Below are positions 44,673 through 53,172 of a stretch of DNA of 64,000 nt, in pieces (position 1 is the first letter of the stretch; each line of letters opens with the position of its first letter). The notes below the pieces were generated by a model, which did no database searches, was not told the origin of the DNA, and was given only the letters and a program-made list of their open reading frames with translations. The stretch is from contig NZ_CP125296.1 in assembly GCF_030412785.1 (NCBI RefSeq), forward strand, positions 1,364,001-1,428,000. Reading direction: 5' to 3'. The translations under genes and the position numbers were made by a program. Source of the stretch: Paraburkholderia sabiae (GTDB taxonomy: Bacteria > Pseudomonadota > Gammaproteobacteria > Burkholderiales > Burkholderiaceae).

Positions 44673-45491
44673 TCAGACCGAGCAATGCTGCTCAAACCTG
44701 TTGCGAGCCTGTAGATAAGCGATGGCCTGGGCCATTCCGCCCACATCGCAGGACGCAAAATGAAGCGGGGCGATTCTCTTGATGGCCGGCATCGCGTTGT
44801 CGACCGTCAACTTGACGTCAGCCCAAGTCAGCAGAGAAAGATCGTTGTCACTGTCGCCAATGGCGGCACACTCCGACCTCATCAAACCGCGTTGCCGCGC
44901 AATCTCTGCCACTGCGCGGCCCTTCGATACATCTGAAGCAGTGATTTCGAGCAGGTCCGCACGCGACATCGCGCATACCGCCCGGTTACCTATCGATTCC
45001 GCGATGCCTCGGAATACCGCATTGGTATTAGGAAGGGTGCTGATGCAAAGCACTTTCAGTACGGGAGCGGCGATGTTGCGCACGCTCTGTACTTCCTTCG
45101 GCACTTCGCCGGTCCGACTGCAATGCGTAACGACCGTGGGCGTGATACGGGTGACGAAGATTTCGTTCGCGGTGTAGTAGAGCAGCTCGATGCCGTCCGC
45201 TGCACAGGTCTCCACCACATGGTCGACCACATCGGGCCGCACCTGGCCGAGAACCGTCGCGTCACCGCCGCGGAGATCACCGACCCAGGCTCCGTTCAGG
45301 CAGATGCACAGGTCGGTGACACCCAGCTCTTCTGCATACGGCAGGACCGCCATCGGCGGGCGCGCGGTTGCGAGGATCACGTCGATACCCGATTCCTTCG
45401 CTGCACCCACCGCATCGCGAACCGCCGGAAGGAGTTCATAGGTATGGGTAAGCAGCGTCCGGTCAACGTCGCTGAAAAGCACGCGAATCAT
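44673..45491 (-). CDS. HAD-IIB (Cof-type) phosphatase
   Basis: A 272-residue haloacid-dehalogenase-family hydrolase. Motif I is SDVDRT (D8 nucleophile, D10 acid/base) and motif IV is GDSDNDLSLL near residue 215; the cap domain is of the Cof type. Such enzymes dephosphorylate sugar phosphates or small phosphorylated metabolites. It overlaps the aldehyde dehydrogenase stop by four bases, so it is translated together with the import and oxidation genes. It may remove phosphate from a dead-end sugar phosphate. The substrate is unknown. Confidence 0.85.
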   Translation of the reverse strand: MIRVLFSDVDRTLLTHTYELLPAVRDAVGAAKESGIDVILATARPPMAVLPYAEELGVTDLCICLNGAWVGDLRGGDATVLGQVRPDVVDHVVETCAADGIELLYYTANEIFVTRITPTVVTHCSRTGEVPKEVQSVRNIAAPVLKVLCISTLPNTNAVFRGIAESIGNRAVCAMSRADLLEITASDVSKGRAVAEIARQRGLMRSECAAIGDSDNDLSLLTWADVKLTVDNAMPAIKRIAPLHFASCDVGGMAQAIAYLQARNRFEQHCSV

Positions 45492-46972
45492 TCGGACACC
45501 GCCGGGGCGACACCAAAACCGGTTGTGCGTTTGCCGGTGTGAATCAGAATTGACTTGAGCGAAGTGAATTCTTCGAGACCGGCTTCACCCAGTTCCCGTC
45601 CAAATCCCGACTTTCCATTGCCGCCGAACGGCAGTTGCAGTGCGCCGTCGAGCGCAGTGTTCGCCCACACGATGCCCGAGCGAAGCGCCTTCGCAACCGT
45701 CATTACGGTGTCGATGTTTTTCGACCACACGCTATTGGCGAGACCGTATTCGGTATCGTTGGCAAGGGCGATCGCTTCTTCGATGGAGTCGAAGCGCGTC
45801 ACCGCGAGCACCGGACCAAAGACTTCCTGGCGGAACACGGACATCGAAGGGCTCACCCCGTCGAGCACGGTCGGCGTAATGAGCAACCCATCTTCTTTCG
45901 TGCCCGACAGTCCTCCGCACAAAACCGCCGCGCCTTCCTTCTGAGCGGTCTCGATGTGGCCGATGACGCTTCGGAAATGGTCGCCGTGAATCATCGAGCC
46001 GATGTCGGTCGATTCATCGAACGGGTCGCCGATCCGCAGCCCTGCCATTGCCTCCACCAGCTTCTTGAGGAACGTGTCAGCAATGCTGGAGTGAACCAGC
46101 AGGCGGGACCCGGCCACGCAGCATTCGCCCTGGTTGAAGCTGATACTCATCAGCGCGCCACTGACAGCATCGGAGATGTCAGCATCGTCGAAGACGATCG
46201 TGGCACCCTTGCCGCCGAGTTCTACCGCAGCACGCGCCGTGTGTTCTCCAGCACTGGCGATGATCTGCTTGCCTACGCGCGTCGAGCCCGTGAATGACAC
46301 CAGGTCGACCCCGTTGTGGCCCGACAGCGCATTGCCAACGGCGTGGCCGTAGCCAGTGACCACATTTACGACGCCTTCGGGAATGCCGACTTCTGCGGCC
46401 AGGCGTGCCAGTTCCAGCGCGGTGCCGGAGGTGAACTCCGAGGGCTTGACCACGCAGGTGCAGCCCGCCGCCAGGGCGAACGGCACCTTCTTGGCGAACG
46501 TCTCGGCCGGGAAGTTCCACGGCACGATGACGCCGACGACGCCGACAGGTTCACGGAGCACGACGCCCGTGCGATTGGGGCCGATGGATGAGTAGGCGAG
46601 GCCATGCGAGTGCATACCGAGCCCGGCAGCGTAGTCGATCAGCGCGCAGACGGTGTCCATGTCAGCGCGAGCGTAGCGGATCGGCTTGCCGACTTCCTCG
46701 ACTTCAATGCGAGCCAGCTTCTCGCGATTTTCAGCAATCTTCGCCGACCACTTGTGCAGCAGTGCTGCACGTGCGCCCGCGTCCATTTTGGGCCAGGGGC
46801 CCGTGTCGAATGCCTGGCGTGCAGCGCGCACTGCTGCGTCAATATCGCTGGTCGATCCTTCGGCAAACCGCGCGACCGCCTCACCATTCACCGGCGACAC
46901 GCGCGTGATGAAATTCGGCGAATCGGCGTTCGTGAACTGGTTAGCGATGAAATGTCCGTATGACCTGGTCAA
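45488..46972 (-). CDS. NAD(P)-dependent aldehyde dehydrogenase
   Basis: A 494-residue canonical aldehyde dehydrogenase. The general base lies in VELGGKGATIV and the catalytic Cys in FNQGECCVAGSR; the cofactor region GSTRVGKQI is intact. The start is TTG at 46972, with GGAGC just upstream and no earlier ATG, so a weak start codon is likely. It lies ten bases after the ABC ATPase gene and is coupled to the HAD phosphatase. It would turn an aldehyde made by an alcohol oxidase, such as the GMC enzyme at 50006, into an acid fit for CoA transfer. Confidence 0.88.
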   Translation of the reverse strand: MTRSYGHFIANQFTNADSPNFITRVSPVNGEAVARFAEGSTSDIDAAVRAARQAFDTGPWPKMDAGARAALLHKWSAKIAENREKLARIEVEEVGKPIRYARADMDTVCALIDYAAGLGMHSHGLAYSSIGPNRTGVVLREPVGVVGVIVPWNFPAETFAKKVPFALAAGCTCVVKPSEFTSGTALELARLAAEVGIPEGVVNVVTGYGHAVGNALSGHNGVDLVSFTGSTRVGKQIIASAGEHTARAAVELGGKGATIVFDDADISDAVSGALMSISFNQGECCVAGSRLLVHSSIADTFLKKLVEAMAGLRIGDPFDESTDIGSMIHGDHFRSVIGHIETAQKEGAAVLCGGLSGTKEDGLLITPTVLDGVSPSMSVFRQEVFGPVLAVTRFDSIEEAIALANDTEYGLANSVWSKNIDTVMTVAKALRSGIVWANTALDGALQLPFGGNGKSGFGRELGEAGLEEFTSLKSILIHTGKRTTGFGVAPAVSE

Positions 46973-46982
46973 TTGAAGCTCC

Positions 46983-48476
46983 TTAGTGGTGCGTTGCGTG
47001 GTGCATGATGATTTCTTCGGTTGCGCCTTGCCGCGTCAACTCAGCGGTCAGTTTCCCTTCCCGCATTACAAGGATGCGGTCGCACATACCGAGGATCTCG
47101 GGCAGTTCTGACGAGACCATGAGGATTGCCCGGTCTTCCGACTTCAGTACCTCGATGAGCACTTCGTAGATGTCGCGGCGGGCGCCGACGTCGACGCCGC
47201 GCGTCGGTTCGTCGATCAGGAAAATCTTTGTGCCCGCGTTAAGCTGGCGCGCGATCGCGCATTTCTGCTGGTTGCCGCCGGAAAGGTGTCGAACGTCCGC
47301 GTTCACCGACGGGGTCTTGATACTGAGCTTGCGTACATAGCCGCCAACAAGCTCTTTCTCTTCGCGTTTTTTGATGGCACCCGGCCCCCCGACCGTCGAC
47401 AGCTTCCCGATCGTGACGTTGAAGGCGACGCTCTGGTCGAGGAAGAGGCCGTCGACCTTGCGGTCCTCAGACAGAAGGCCAACGCCTAACGATTTGGCGT
47501 GACGAGGGGAACGAATCGAGACGGTCTTTCCGAAGAGCTCGATCTGCCCGCCGTCGATCGGATCTGCCGCGGCGATGGCGCGCAGGACTTCCGTGCGTCC
47601 GGAGCCAGCCAGTCCGCAGAGACCCACGATTTCGCCGGCACGCACATCAAACGAGATGTCATCGAGCACGCCCTCGCGGGTGAGCCCCTTCACCGACATC
47701 ACGACCTTGCCCGCTTCGCGATCCTTTTTGGGGAAGATATCCTTCAGTTCGCGGCCAACCATTTTCCGGATCAGGTCGGCCGAGGTCACCGCTTCGATAG
47801 GCTGCGTATCGATGACGGCGCCGTCGCGGAGGACTGTGACGCGTTGGCAGATGTCAAAGATTTCGTTGAGGCGGTGCGAAATGTAAATGAACGACACGCC
47901 GCGATCGTGCGCAAGCTTACGCATGACGCTAAAAAGGGTCTGGAGTTCGCTGTCGGCCAGCACGGCTGAAGGTTCGTCCAGGACGACCAGCCGCGCATTT
48001 TGAGAGATTGCCTTGGCGATCTCGACGATCTGCCGCTGGGCAACGCTCAGATCGGCGACCCGCGCTCGGGGATTCAGATCGAAGCCGATTCGCGTGATGA
48101 CTTCCGCAGCGTTGGCGTTGAGCGTCTTCCAGTCGATGCCGCCGAGCCGGTTCTTGGGCGCACGACCCAAGAATACGTTTTCAGCGACGCTGAGATGGGG
48201 CGCTTGCGCCAGCTCCTGATAGATCACAGCGAGGCCCTTCTCGCGCATCGCGTGGGTCGTCGGATGCGACACGGCCTCGCCATCGATCGACACTTCGCCA
48301 TGGTCAGCGACATAGGCACCCGCAAGCACTTTCATCAGCGTCGATTTCCCGGCGCCGTTCTCGCCGACAAGCCCGTGGATCTCGCCACGACGGACAGTGA
48401 AGGACACGCCGCGCAGGGCGTGGACGCCACCAAAGTGCTTGCGGATGTCCCGCATTTCCAACAGATTTTCCGACAC
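46983..48476 (-). CDS. Sugar ABC transporter ATPase (RbsA/XylG-like)
   Basis: A 497-residue protein with two fused ABC domains. The first has Walker A GENGAGKST, signature LSVAQRQIVEIA and Walker B VVLDEPSA. The second has the degenerate Walker A GLAGSGRTE and signature LSGGNQQK, a normal state for this family. The start is GTG at 48476 with GGGAG five bases upstream; the frame runs 39 codons further but without conserved sequence. It is first gene of the large import operon, with a GATAACGTTTTC operator about 100 bases upstream. Confidence 0.92.
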   Translation of the reverse strand: MSENLLEMRDIRKHFGGVHALRGVSFTVRRGEIHGLVGENGAGKSTLMKVLAGAYVADHGEVSIDGEAVSHPTTHAMREKGLAVIYQELAQAPHLSVAENVFLGRAPKNRLGGIDWKTLNANAAEVITRIGFDLNPRARVADLSVAQRQIVEIAKAISQNARLVVLDEPSAVLADSELQTLFSVMRKLAHDRGVSFIYISHRLNEIFDICQRVTVLRDGAVIDTQPIEAVTSADLIRKMVGRELKDIFPKKDREAGKVVMSVKGLTREGVLDDISFDVRAGEIVGLCGLAGSGRTEVLRAIAAADPIDGGQIELFGKTVSIRSPRHAKSLGVGLLSEDRKVDGLFLDQSVAFNVTIGKLSTVGGPGAIKKREEKELVGGYVRKLSIKTPSVNADVRHLSGGNQQKCAIARQLNAGTKIFLIDEPTRGVDVGARRDIYEVLIEVLKSEDRAILMVSSELPEILGMCDRILVMREGKLTAELTRQGATEEIIMHHATHH

Positions 48477-48577
48477 AATGACTCCCGGTTCGCCTGATCG
48501 CGATCTGGGCCCGACCGTGGTATCTGCCACGGCAAACGAGCGGTTGAATGCAGCCAGTAGTGACAGAATGCGCTGCT

Positions 48578-48589
48578 GATAACGTTTTC
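48578..48589. promoter_or_regulatory. LacI-type operator, ABC operon side
   Basis: GATAACGTTTTC, one of four exact copies in the window (others at 48704, 54443 and 54518). It is a near-palindrome around AACGTT, 102 bases upstream of the ABC ATPase start. It shares the extended form TGATAACGTTTTCTC with the 54443 copy. Confidence 0.7.
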
Positions 48590-48619
48590 TCAATCAGGAT
48601 GAACCCTGGCGGATAGTCA

Positions 48620-48648
48620 TTACATTTCGCTTGCTCTCCTTCTATAAT
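48620..48648 (+). promoter_or_regulatory. Candidate promoter of LacI regulator 48728
   Basis: A perfect TATAAT at 48643-48648, with a weak TTACAT 17 bases upstream, points toward the LacI gene 80 bases downstream. An operator follows at 48704. Confidence 0.5.
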
Positions 48649-48703
48649 GGGCAAGGCAGGGTTTTGGAGGCATGACGCGCGAAGGGCATCGAAGTAAAAT
48701 TTC

Positions 48704-48715
48704 GATAACGTTTTC
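48704..48715. promoter_or_regulatory. LacI-type operator, regulator side
   Basis: GATAACGTTTTC ending 12 bases before the ATG of the LacI gene. It is 126 bases from the 48578 copy, so a repressor tetramer could loop the two. It suggests autoregulation. Confidence 0.7.
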
Positions 48716-48727
48716 AGCGAGAGAAAG

Positions 48728-49822
48728 ATGAGCAAGGTGGCGGATGTTGAAGAGAGCGTCGTAAGCAAGCCTCGTCAGACCAGGAGTCGCGCAGGTCGGC
48801 CGGAGGGCAATGTCACGCTGGTGGACGTGGCGCGTCTGGCCGAGGTGTCGATAGCGTCTGTTTCCCGTGTCCTGAATAACCCGGACAAGGTGACACCAGA
48901 CATACGAACGCGCGTGGAGGCAGCGATTCGCAGATTGGGGTTCGTCCCCAATGGCGCAGCGCGTGCGTTGCGTTCAACCAAGGCGAGACTTGTCGGCGCC
49001 ATCATCCCTACACTCAATTACGCGATTTACGCCAGGATGGTGGAGTCCCTCCAGCAACGGCTGTCAGACCAGGGGATTTCACTCATTCTGAATTCGTCTG
49101 GGTATTCGATCGAGACGGAGTACCGTGAGGCGCGGCTGCTGGCGGAGCGAGGCGTTGAGGTGGTGGTGCTCGTGGGCGATGTTCAGCGTCACGATACGCT
49201 GACGCTACTACGAGAGCAGGGAATAAGCTGCGTACTCACCTACAGCAACTCTGAGGATCCTTCCGTTCCCTCCATCGGTTTCAATAACGCTGAGGCTGCC
49301 GGCGAGGTAGGGCGGTATCTGCATTCGCTGGGTCATCGAAAGTTCCTCATGATTTCCGGCATGTCCCGGCACAATGACCGGGTGCGCGATCGCAAACTCG
49401 GCTTTCTCACGCAACTCGGCGCCCTTGGCGTCCCGTCGAGCGATGTGATCGTCGTCGAAGAAGAGTATTCGATGGCAGCAGGCTACGCGGCAATGCAGCG
49501 ACAGCTTGAGGCCGGTCGCGAATTCACCGCCGTTTTCTGCGGAACGGACGTTCTCGCGGCTGGCGCGCTCAAGGCCTGTGACGATGCTGGACTCAACTGT
49601 CCTGAGGACATTTCTCTGGTTGGCTTCGACAATCTCGAGTTCGGGGAGTACCTGAAACCGAGCCTTACGACGGTGGATGTTTCCGGCGTTGAGATGGGCA
49701 GGCTGACGGCGAATGCCGTTTCGCAACTGTTGGCTGGTGGTAGCGAGCGAGTGCACGTCAAGCTGGAAACGCCATTGATCGTGCGCCACAGCACTGGTCC
49801 CGTCATCAAAGACAAGTCATAA
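48728..49822 (+). CDS. LacI-family regulator of the import block
   Basis: A 364-residue repressor. After a basic leader (residues 1-28) comes the helix-turn-helix VTLVDVARLAEVSIASVSRV, hinge helix NGAARALRSTKARLVG and a sugar-binding domain ending VGFDNLEFGEYLKPSLTTV. It is divergent from the ABC ATPase operon with GATAACGTTTTC sites at both ends of the gap and the same sites before the CoA-transferase/binding-protein operon at 54.4 kb. It is therefore the likely common repressor of both operons. The inducer is unknown. Confidence 0.88.
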   Translation: MSKVADVEESVVSKPRQTRSRAGRPEGNVTLVDVARLAEVSIASVSRVLNNPDKVTPDIRTRVEAAIRRLGFVPNGAARALRSTKARLVGAIIPTLNYAIYARMVESLQQRLSDQGISLILNSSGYSIETEYREARLLAERGVEVVVLVGDVQRHDTLTLLREQGISCVLTYSNSEDPSVPSIGFNNAEAAGEVGRYLHSLGHRKFLMISGMSRHNDRVRDRKLGFLTQLGALGVPSSDVIVVEEEYSMAAGYAAMQRQLEAGREFTAVFCGTDVLAAGALKACDDAGLNCPEDISLVGFDNLEFGEYLKPSLTTVDVSGVEMGRLTANAVSQLLAGGSERVHVKLETPLIVRHSTGPVIKDKS

Positions 49823-49824
49823 AA

Positions 49825-49856
49825 ATGCGTGGCGCGCGAAATCGCGCGCCACGCAT
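49825..49856 (-). terminator. Strong hairpin terminator between converging units
   Basis: A perfect 14-base stem (49825-49838 with 49843-49856) and a four-base loop begins three bases after the LacI stop. On the minus strand it is followed by TTTT, so it can act as a rho-independent terminator for the operon ending at 50006; on the plus strand it ends the LacI transcript without a T-run. Confidence 0.75.
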
Positions 49857-49973
49857 CATCGGGCCGTCCGGGCCTTCTACGAAACGAAAGTGATTCGATG
49901 ATTGGGGAGGCCGGCCACGCTTTTTGACGAGGCCGCTGTGGACGCTGAGAGCGAAGTGCGTGTGGGAAGAGAC

Positions 49974-50000
49974 GAGCGAGCCCGGAAAGCGGGCTCGCTC
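49974..50000 (-). terminator. Hairpin after GMC oxidoreductase gene
   Basis: A perfect 11-base stem, GAGCGAGCCCG with CGGGCTCGCTC, and a five-base loop, five bases after the stop of the 50006 gene. There is no T-run, so it may protect the mRNA end or terminate together with the second hairpin at 49825. Confidence 0.55.
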
Positions 50001-50005
50001 CTGCT

Positions 50006-51649
50006 TCAGGAGTGGTGTATTTCCGTGACGCGCTCCGACGCGCGAACTGTCGATTGCACGGCTTGATCCGTGCCGTTCAGCTTCGCGGCCAGCCGCTCGG
50101 CAATCATGATGGTTGGGGCATTGGTGTTGCCGGAGTTCAACTGGGGCATCACGGAGCAGTCCGCGACCCGGAGTCCATCAATGCCACGGACGCGAAGGTC
50201 GACGTCCACTACCGCGCCGTCATCCATCCCCATGCGGCATGTTCCTGCCGGATGGTAGCCGGTCCGTGCCTGTTCGCGCACAAACCGCTCGTAGTCACCT
50301 GGGCCCTTGATCGCCGAGCCTGGGAAGTGTTCCCGTTTGATGTACCTGGACAGCGCGCCTTGTCGCATGATTTCCTGGCCCACCTTGACGCTCTCCACGG
50401 TGTAGGTGAGGTCGTACGGATCGTCCAGGAAATTCGGATCGACGACGGCTTGTGCGAGCGGATCAGCTGAGCGCAAAGTCACGCTGCCCCGCGACCTTGG
50501 CCGCGTCAGATAGGCGTTGAGGGTGCAGCCATTGCCGCCCGGTACGTCAGGGATCCCCGCCTCGATGCCGGCGCCAGCAAGAAAGTGGAACTGCAGATCG
50601 GGATCGGATTGTGTCTTGTCTGCCCACCAGAACGCACCGCCTTCGACGACGTTCGATGTGACAGGGCCTGACCGGAAAAGCGCATATTGCAAACCCGCCG
50701 CAACCTGCCAGTGGAACTTCTTGTACTTGTCGTAGCTGTGCGCGCCCGTGAGCTCGTAGATCATGAACACGTCAAGGTGGTCGTGGAAGTTCTGGCCGAC
50801 ACCCGGAAGCGCGTGTTGCACCTTGATACCGAGTTGAGTCAGATGGTCGGCCGGGCCTATGCCGGAGAGCATCAACAGCTTGGGGGAGCCGATCGTGCCG
50901 GACGACACGATGACTTCAGTCTGGGCGCGTGCGACTTCGCGCTTGCCACCGCGCAGATACTCGACACCTACAGCGCGGGTACCTTCCATCACGACGCGCG
51001 TTGCAACGGCGCCTGTGATGACGGTCAGATTCGGGCGCTTGCGCGCCGGGCGCAAATAGCCGACCGCGGCACTGCAACGGCGCCCATCCAGGTTGGTGAT
51101 CTGGTAAAGCCCGGAGCCCGCCTGTGACGCGCCATTGAAATCGGCGTTGTAGTAAATGCCAGCCTGCTGGCAAGCCTGAACCCAGGCCTTAGTCAGCGGG
51201 CTGGTGTACCGTTGGTCAGAGACGCCGAGCGGACCATCGATGCCGTGGAATTCATCGGCAAACCGCTCGTTGCGCTCTGCCTTCCTGAAATACGGCAATA
51301 CGTCGCGATACGACCATCCGGTACACCCGAAGTCGCGCTCCCAACGGTCATAATCCGAGGGAACGCCGCGCGTGTACACCTGCGCATTGATCGAACTGCC
51401 TCCGCCAAGGACACGCGCTTGCGTGTATGGGGTGACGATATTGTTCTGGGCGCGGCTAGGCGCAGTCTCGAGACCCCAGGTCAGGGAACCCTTGGCGGTC
51501 TTGTAATACGTGACCGGCATGTGGATGTAAGGGTTCCAGTCGCTTGGCCCGGCTTCGAGGAGCAGGACCTTGGCATCAGGATTTTCGCTTAAGCGCGCAG
51601 CAAGAACACATCCAGCCGAGCCACCGCCAGCAATGACGAAGTCATACAT
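50006..51649 (-). CDS. GMC-family FAD oxidoreductase (choline dehydrogenase-like)
   Basis: A 547-residue flavoenzyme of the glucose-methanol-choline family. The FAD motif is FVIAGGGSAGCVLAARL, the first GMC signature ARVLGGGSSINAQVYTRG, and the active-site pair can be read as His in GYHPAGTCRMG and Asn in SGNTNAPTIMIAERLA. It oxidises a primary or secondary alcohol to an aldehyde or ketone. It is the last gene of the operon with MaoC, a binding protein and CoA-transferase copy 2, seven bases after MaoC. Choline is not likely, because no betaine genes are present. Confidence 0.88.
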   Translation of the reverse strand: MYDFVIAGGGSAGCVLAARLSENPDAKVLLLEAGPSDWNPYIHMPVTYYKTAKGSLTWGLETAPSRAQNNIVTPYTQARVLGGGSSINAQVYTRGVPSDYDRWERDFGCTGWSYRDVLPYFRKAERNERFADEFHGIDGPLGVSDQRYTSPLTKAWVQACQQAGIYYNADFNGASQAGSGLYQITNLDGRRCSAAVGYLRPARKRPNLTVITGAVATRVVMEGTRAVGVEYLRGGKREVARAQTEVIVSSGTIGSPKLLMLSGIGPADHLTQLGIKVQHALPGVGQNFHDHLDVFMIYELTGAHSYDKYKKFHWQVAAGLQYALFRSGPVTSNVVEGGAFWWADKTQSDPDLQFHFLAGAGIEAGIPDVPGGNGCTLNAYLTRPRSRGSVTLRSADPLAQAVVDPNFLDDPYDLTYTVESVKVGQEIMRQGALSRYIKREHFPGSAIKGPGDYERFVREQARTGYHPAGTCRMGMDDGAVVDVDLRVRGIDGLRVADCSVMPQLNSGNTNAPTIMIAERLAAKLNGTDQAVQSTVRASERVTEIHHS

Positions 51650-51656
51650 ATCGAAC

Positions 51657-52112
51657 CTACTTGTTGACCTTGTTTGCGTTTGCCCACTTCAGCAGACCCG
51701 TCGCAACACAGACTTGCTCAGACCGCTGATTCGTTACTTCGATCGACGCGCTCGTCCGGCGTTTCACCGTGTCGACTTCTTCAATGCGATATCGCACCGT
51801 GACCGTATCTCCGAACAACACGGGGCGCAGGAAGCGGATACGATCGTAACCCAGCGCCACGGGCGTCTCGTCGAGCCCAGGAATCTGCTTTGCACGCGCG
51901 ACCATTGCGGTTGATGCCGTCGACATGAACCCGACCATCAGCGCGCCATGTGCGAGTCGCTGGCCGTAGGCCGACTTGCTCATGTATTCCGCATTGGTAT
52001 GGATCGGTGCAAAGTCGCCGGTAATGCCCGCGAAGAGATAGACATCGGCCTCGGAAACAGTCTTGCTGAATTCGACGCTATCGCCCACGGAAAGATAGAA
52101 GTCTTCTTGCAT
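51657..52112 (-). CDS. MaoC-like hydratase
   Basis: A 151-residue single hot-dog-domain protein of the MaoC/R-specific hydratase 2 family. The catalytic Asp/His pair lies in ITGDFAPIHTNAEYM, followed by GQRLAHGALMVGFMS. Members hydrate or dehydrate acyl-CoA thioesters such as crotonyl-CoA or mesaconyl-CoA. The placement with a CoA-transferase fits a pathway through CoA thioesters. It starts 59 bases after the binding-protein gene, past a hairpin, and is followed closely by the GMC enzyme. Confidence 0.85.
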   Translation of the reverse strand: MQEDFYLSVGDSVEFSKTVSEADVYLFAGITGDFAPIHTNAEYMSKSAYGQRLAHGALMVGFMSTASTAMVARAKQIPGLDETPVALGYDRIRFLRPVLFGDTVTVRYRIEEVDTVKRRTSASIEVTNQRSEQVCVATGLLKWANANKVNK

Positions 52113-52135
52113 GATGTGCTCGTGATAGTCGGGAG

Positions 52136-52163
52136 GGTCACGGTGCCCGCAAGCACCGTGACC
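52136..52163 (-). promoter_or_regulatory. Intercistronic hairpin after binding-protein copy 2
   Basis: A perfect 11-base stem (52136-52146 with 52153-52163) and a six-base loop sit between the binding-protein stop and the MaoC start. There is no T-run. Such hairpins often protect binding-protein mRNA and lower expression of the genes downstream. Confidence 0.5.
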
Positions 52164-52171
52164 GGACGGGA

Positions 52172-53116
52172 TTAGAAGCCCTTGCCGATATACTGCGAAG
52201 CGTTGTCCTTCGTGATCATCGTCGACTGAAGCTTGATGTCCTTGGGTACGCTCTCGCCCTTGGCGACCTTGTATGCCGTCTGGATGCCTTCCGGCGCGAC
52301 GAACGGATAGATGAATGTTGCCGTCAGCTTCCCGTCGGCGACCGACTGGATCGCGTTGTTCTGTCCGTCGATACCGACGACAACCACGTCTTTCAGTCGG
52401 CCCGCCGCTTCGAGTGCCTGGATGGCACCCAGGGCCATCTCATCGTTGTGCGCGTAGACGGCGTTGATTTCACCCGGTTTGAAGCGCTGGATCTGGTCTT
52501 CCATGAACTTCATCGCCGGTTCGCGCAGGAAGTCGCAGTTCTGGAACGCGATCACCTTGATGCCAGGATACTTCGAGATGGCTTCACGGAAGCCCTTGTC
52601 ACGGTCGATTGCGACCGACGCACCGGCCGTGCCACCGAGTTCGACGATCTGCCCTTTCCCGTTCAACTTTTTCGCGATCAGTTCACCTGCCTGGCGTCCG
52701 ATCGGCAGATCTTCGGGGCCGACGTGCGAGGTCACGGGCGTATTCACACGGCGGTCGAGCGTGACGACCTTGATGCCGTGATTCATCGCCTCTTTGACCA
52801 CCGGCGTCAGGGCCTGGCTCGTCAGCGGGCTGATCATCAGAACCTTGATGCCTTGCGCCATCAGAGCCTCGACGTCGGACGTCTGCTTCGACGCGTTGTT
52901 CTGGCCGTCAGTGACGATCAGCTTGACGTCAGGATAATGTTCCGCAGCGTACTTCTTGTTGCCCTCCGTCTGGGCAACGCGCCACGGGTGGTTCAGCGTC
53001 GACTGGCTGAAACCGATGACGATCTTGTCGTCGGCTGATGCGTTCAGCGCGTAGGCCGCGACTGCGGCGGCTGCGACGATCGTCGCGGCGCTGCGAATTG
53101 CTGTCTTCAACTTCAT
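52172..53116 (-). CDS. Sugar ABC transporter binding protein, copy 2
   Basis: A 314-residue ribose-type periplasmic binding protein. The signal peptide of 28 residues ends NASA before DDKIVIGFSQ. It differs from the 34219 copy at scattered sites only (by eye well over 80 per cent identical), including VGIDGQNNAIQSV where copy 1 has VGINGANNAIQSV. GGAGGAG precedes the ATG. It is encoded second in the CoA-transferase/MaoC/GMC operon, without its own permease or ATPase, so it most likely serves the 43656/46983 importer. Confidence 0.9.
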   Translation of the reverse strand: MKLKTAIRSAATIVAAAAVAAYALNASADDKIVIGFSQSTLNHPWRVAQTEGNKKYAAEHYPDVKLIVTDGQNNASKQTSDVEALMAQGIKVLMISPLTSQALTPVVKEAMNHGIKVVTLDRRVNTPVTSHVGPEDLPIGRQAGELIAKKLNGKGQIVELGGTAGASVAIDRDKGFREAISKYPGIKVIAFQNCDFLREPAMKFMEDQIQRFKPGEINAVYAHNDEMALGAIQALEAAGRLKDVVVVGIDGQNNAIQSVADGKLTATFIYPFVAPEGIQTAYKVAKGESVPKDIKLQSTMITKDNASQYIGKGF

Positions 53117-53172
53117 GGTGCTCCTCCGTATGGACTGCAGCCCGTATGGCTGCTGTTGGTTTATTTCGCTGG

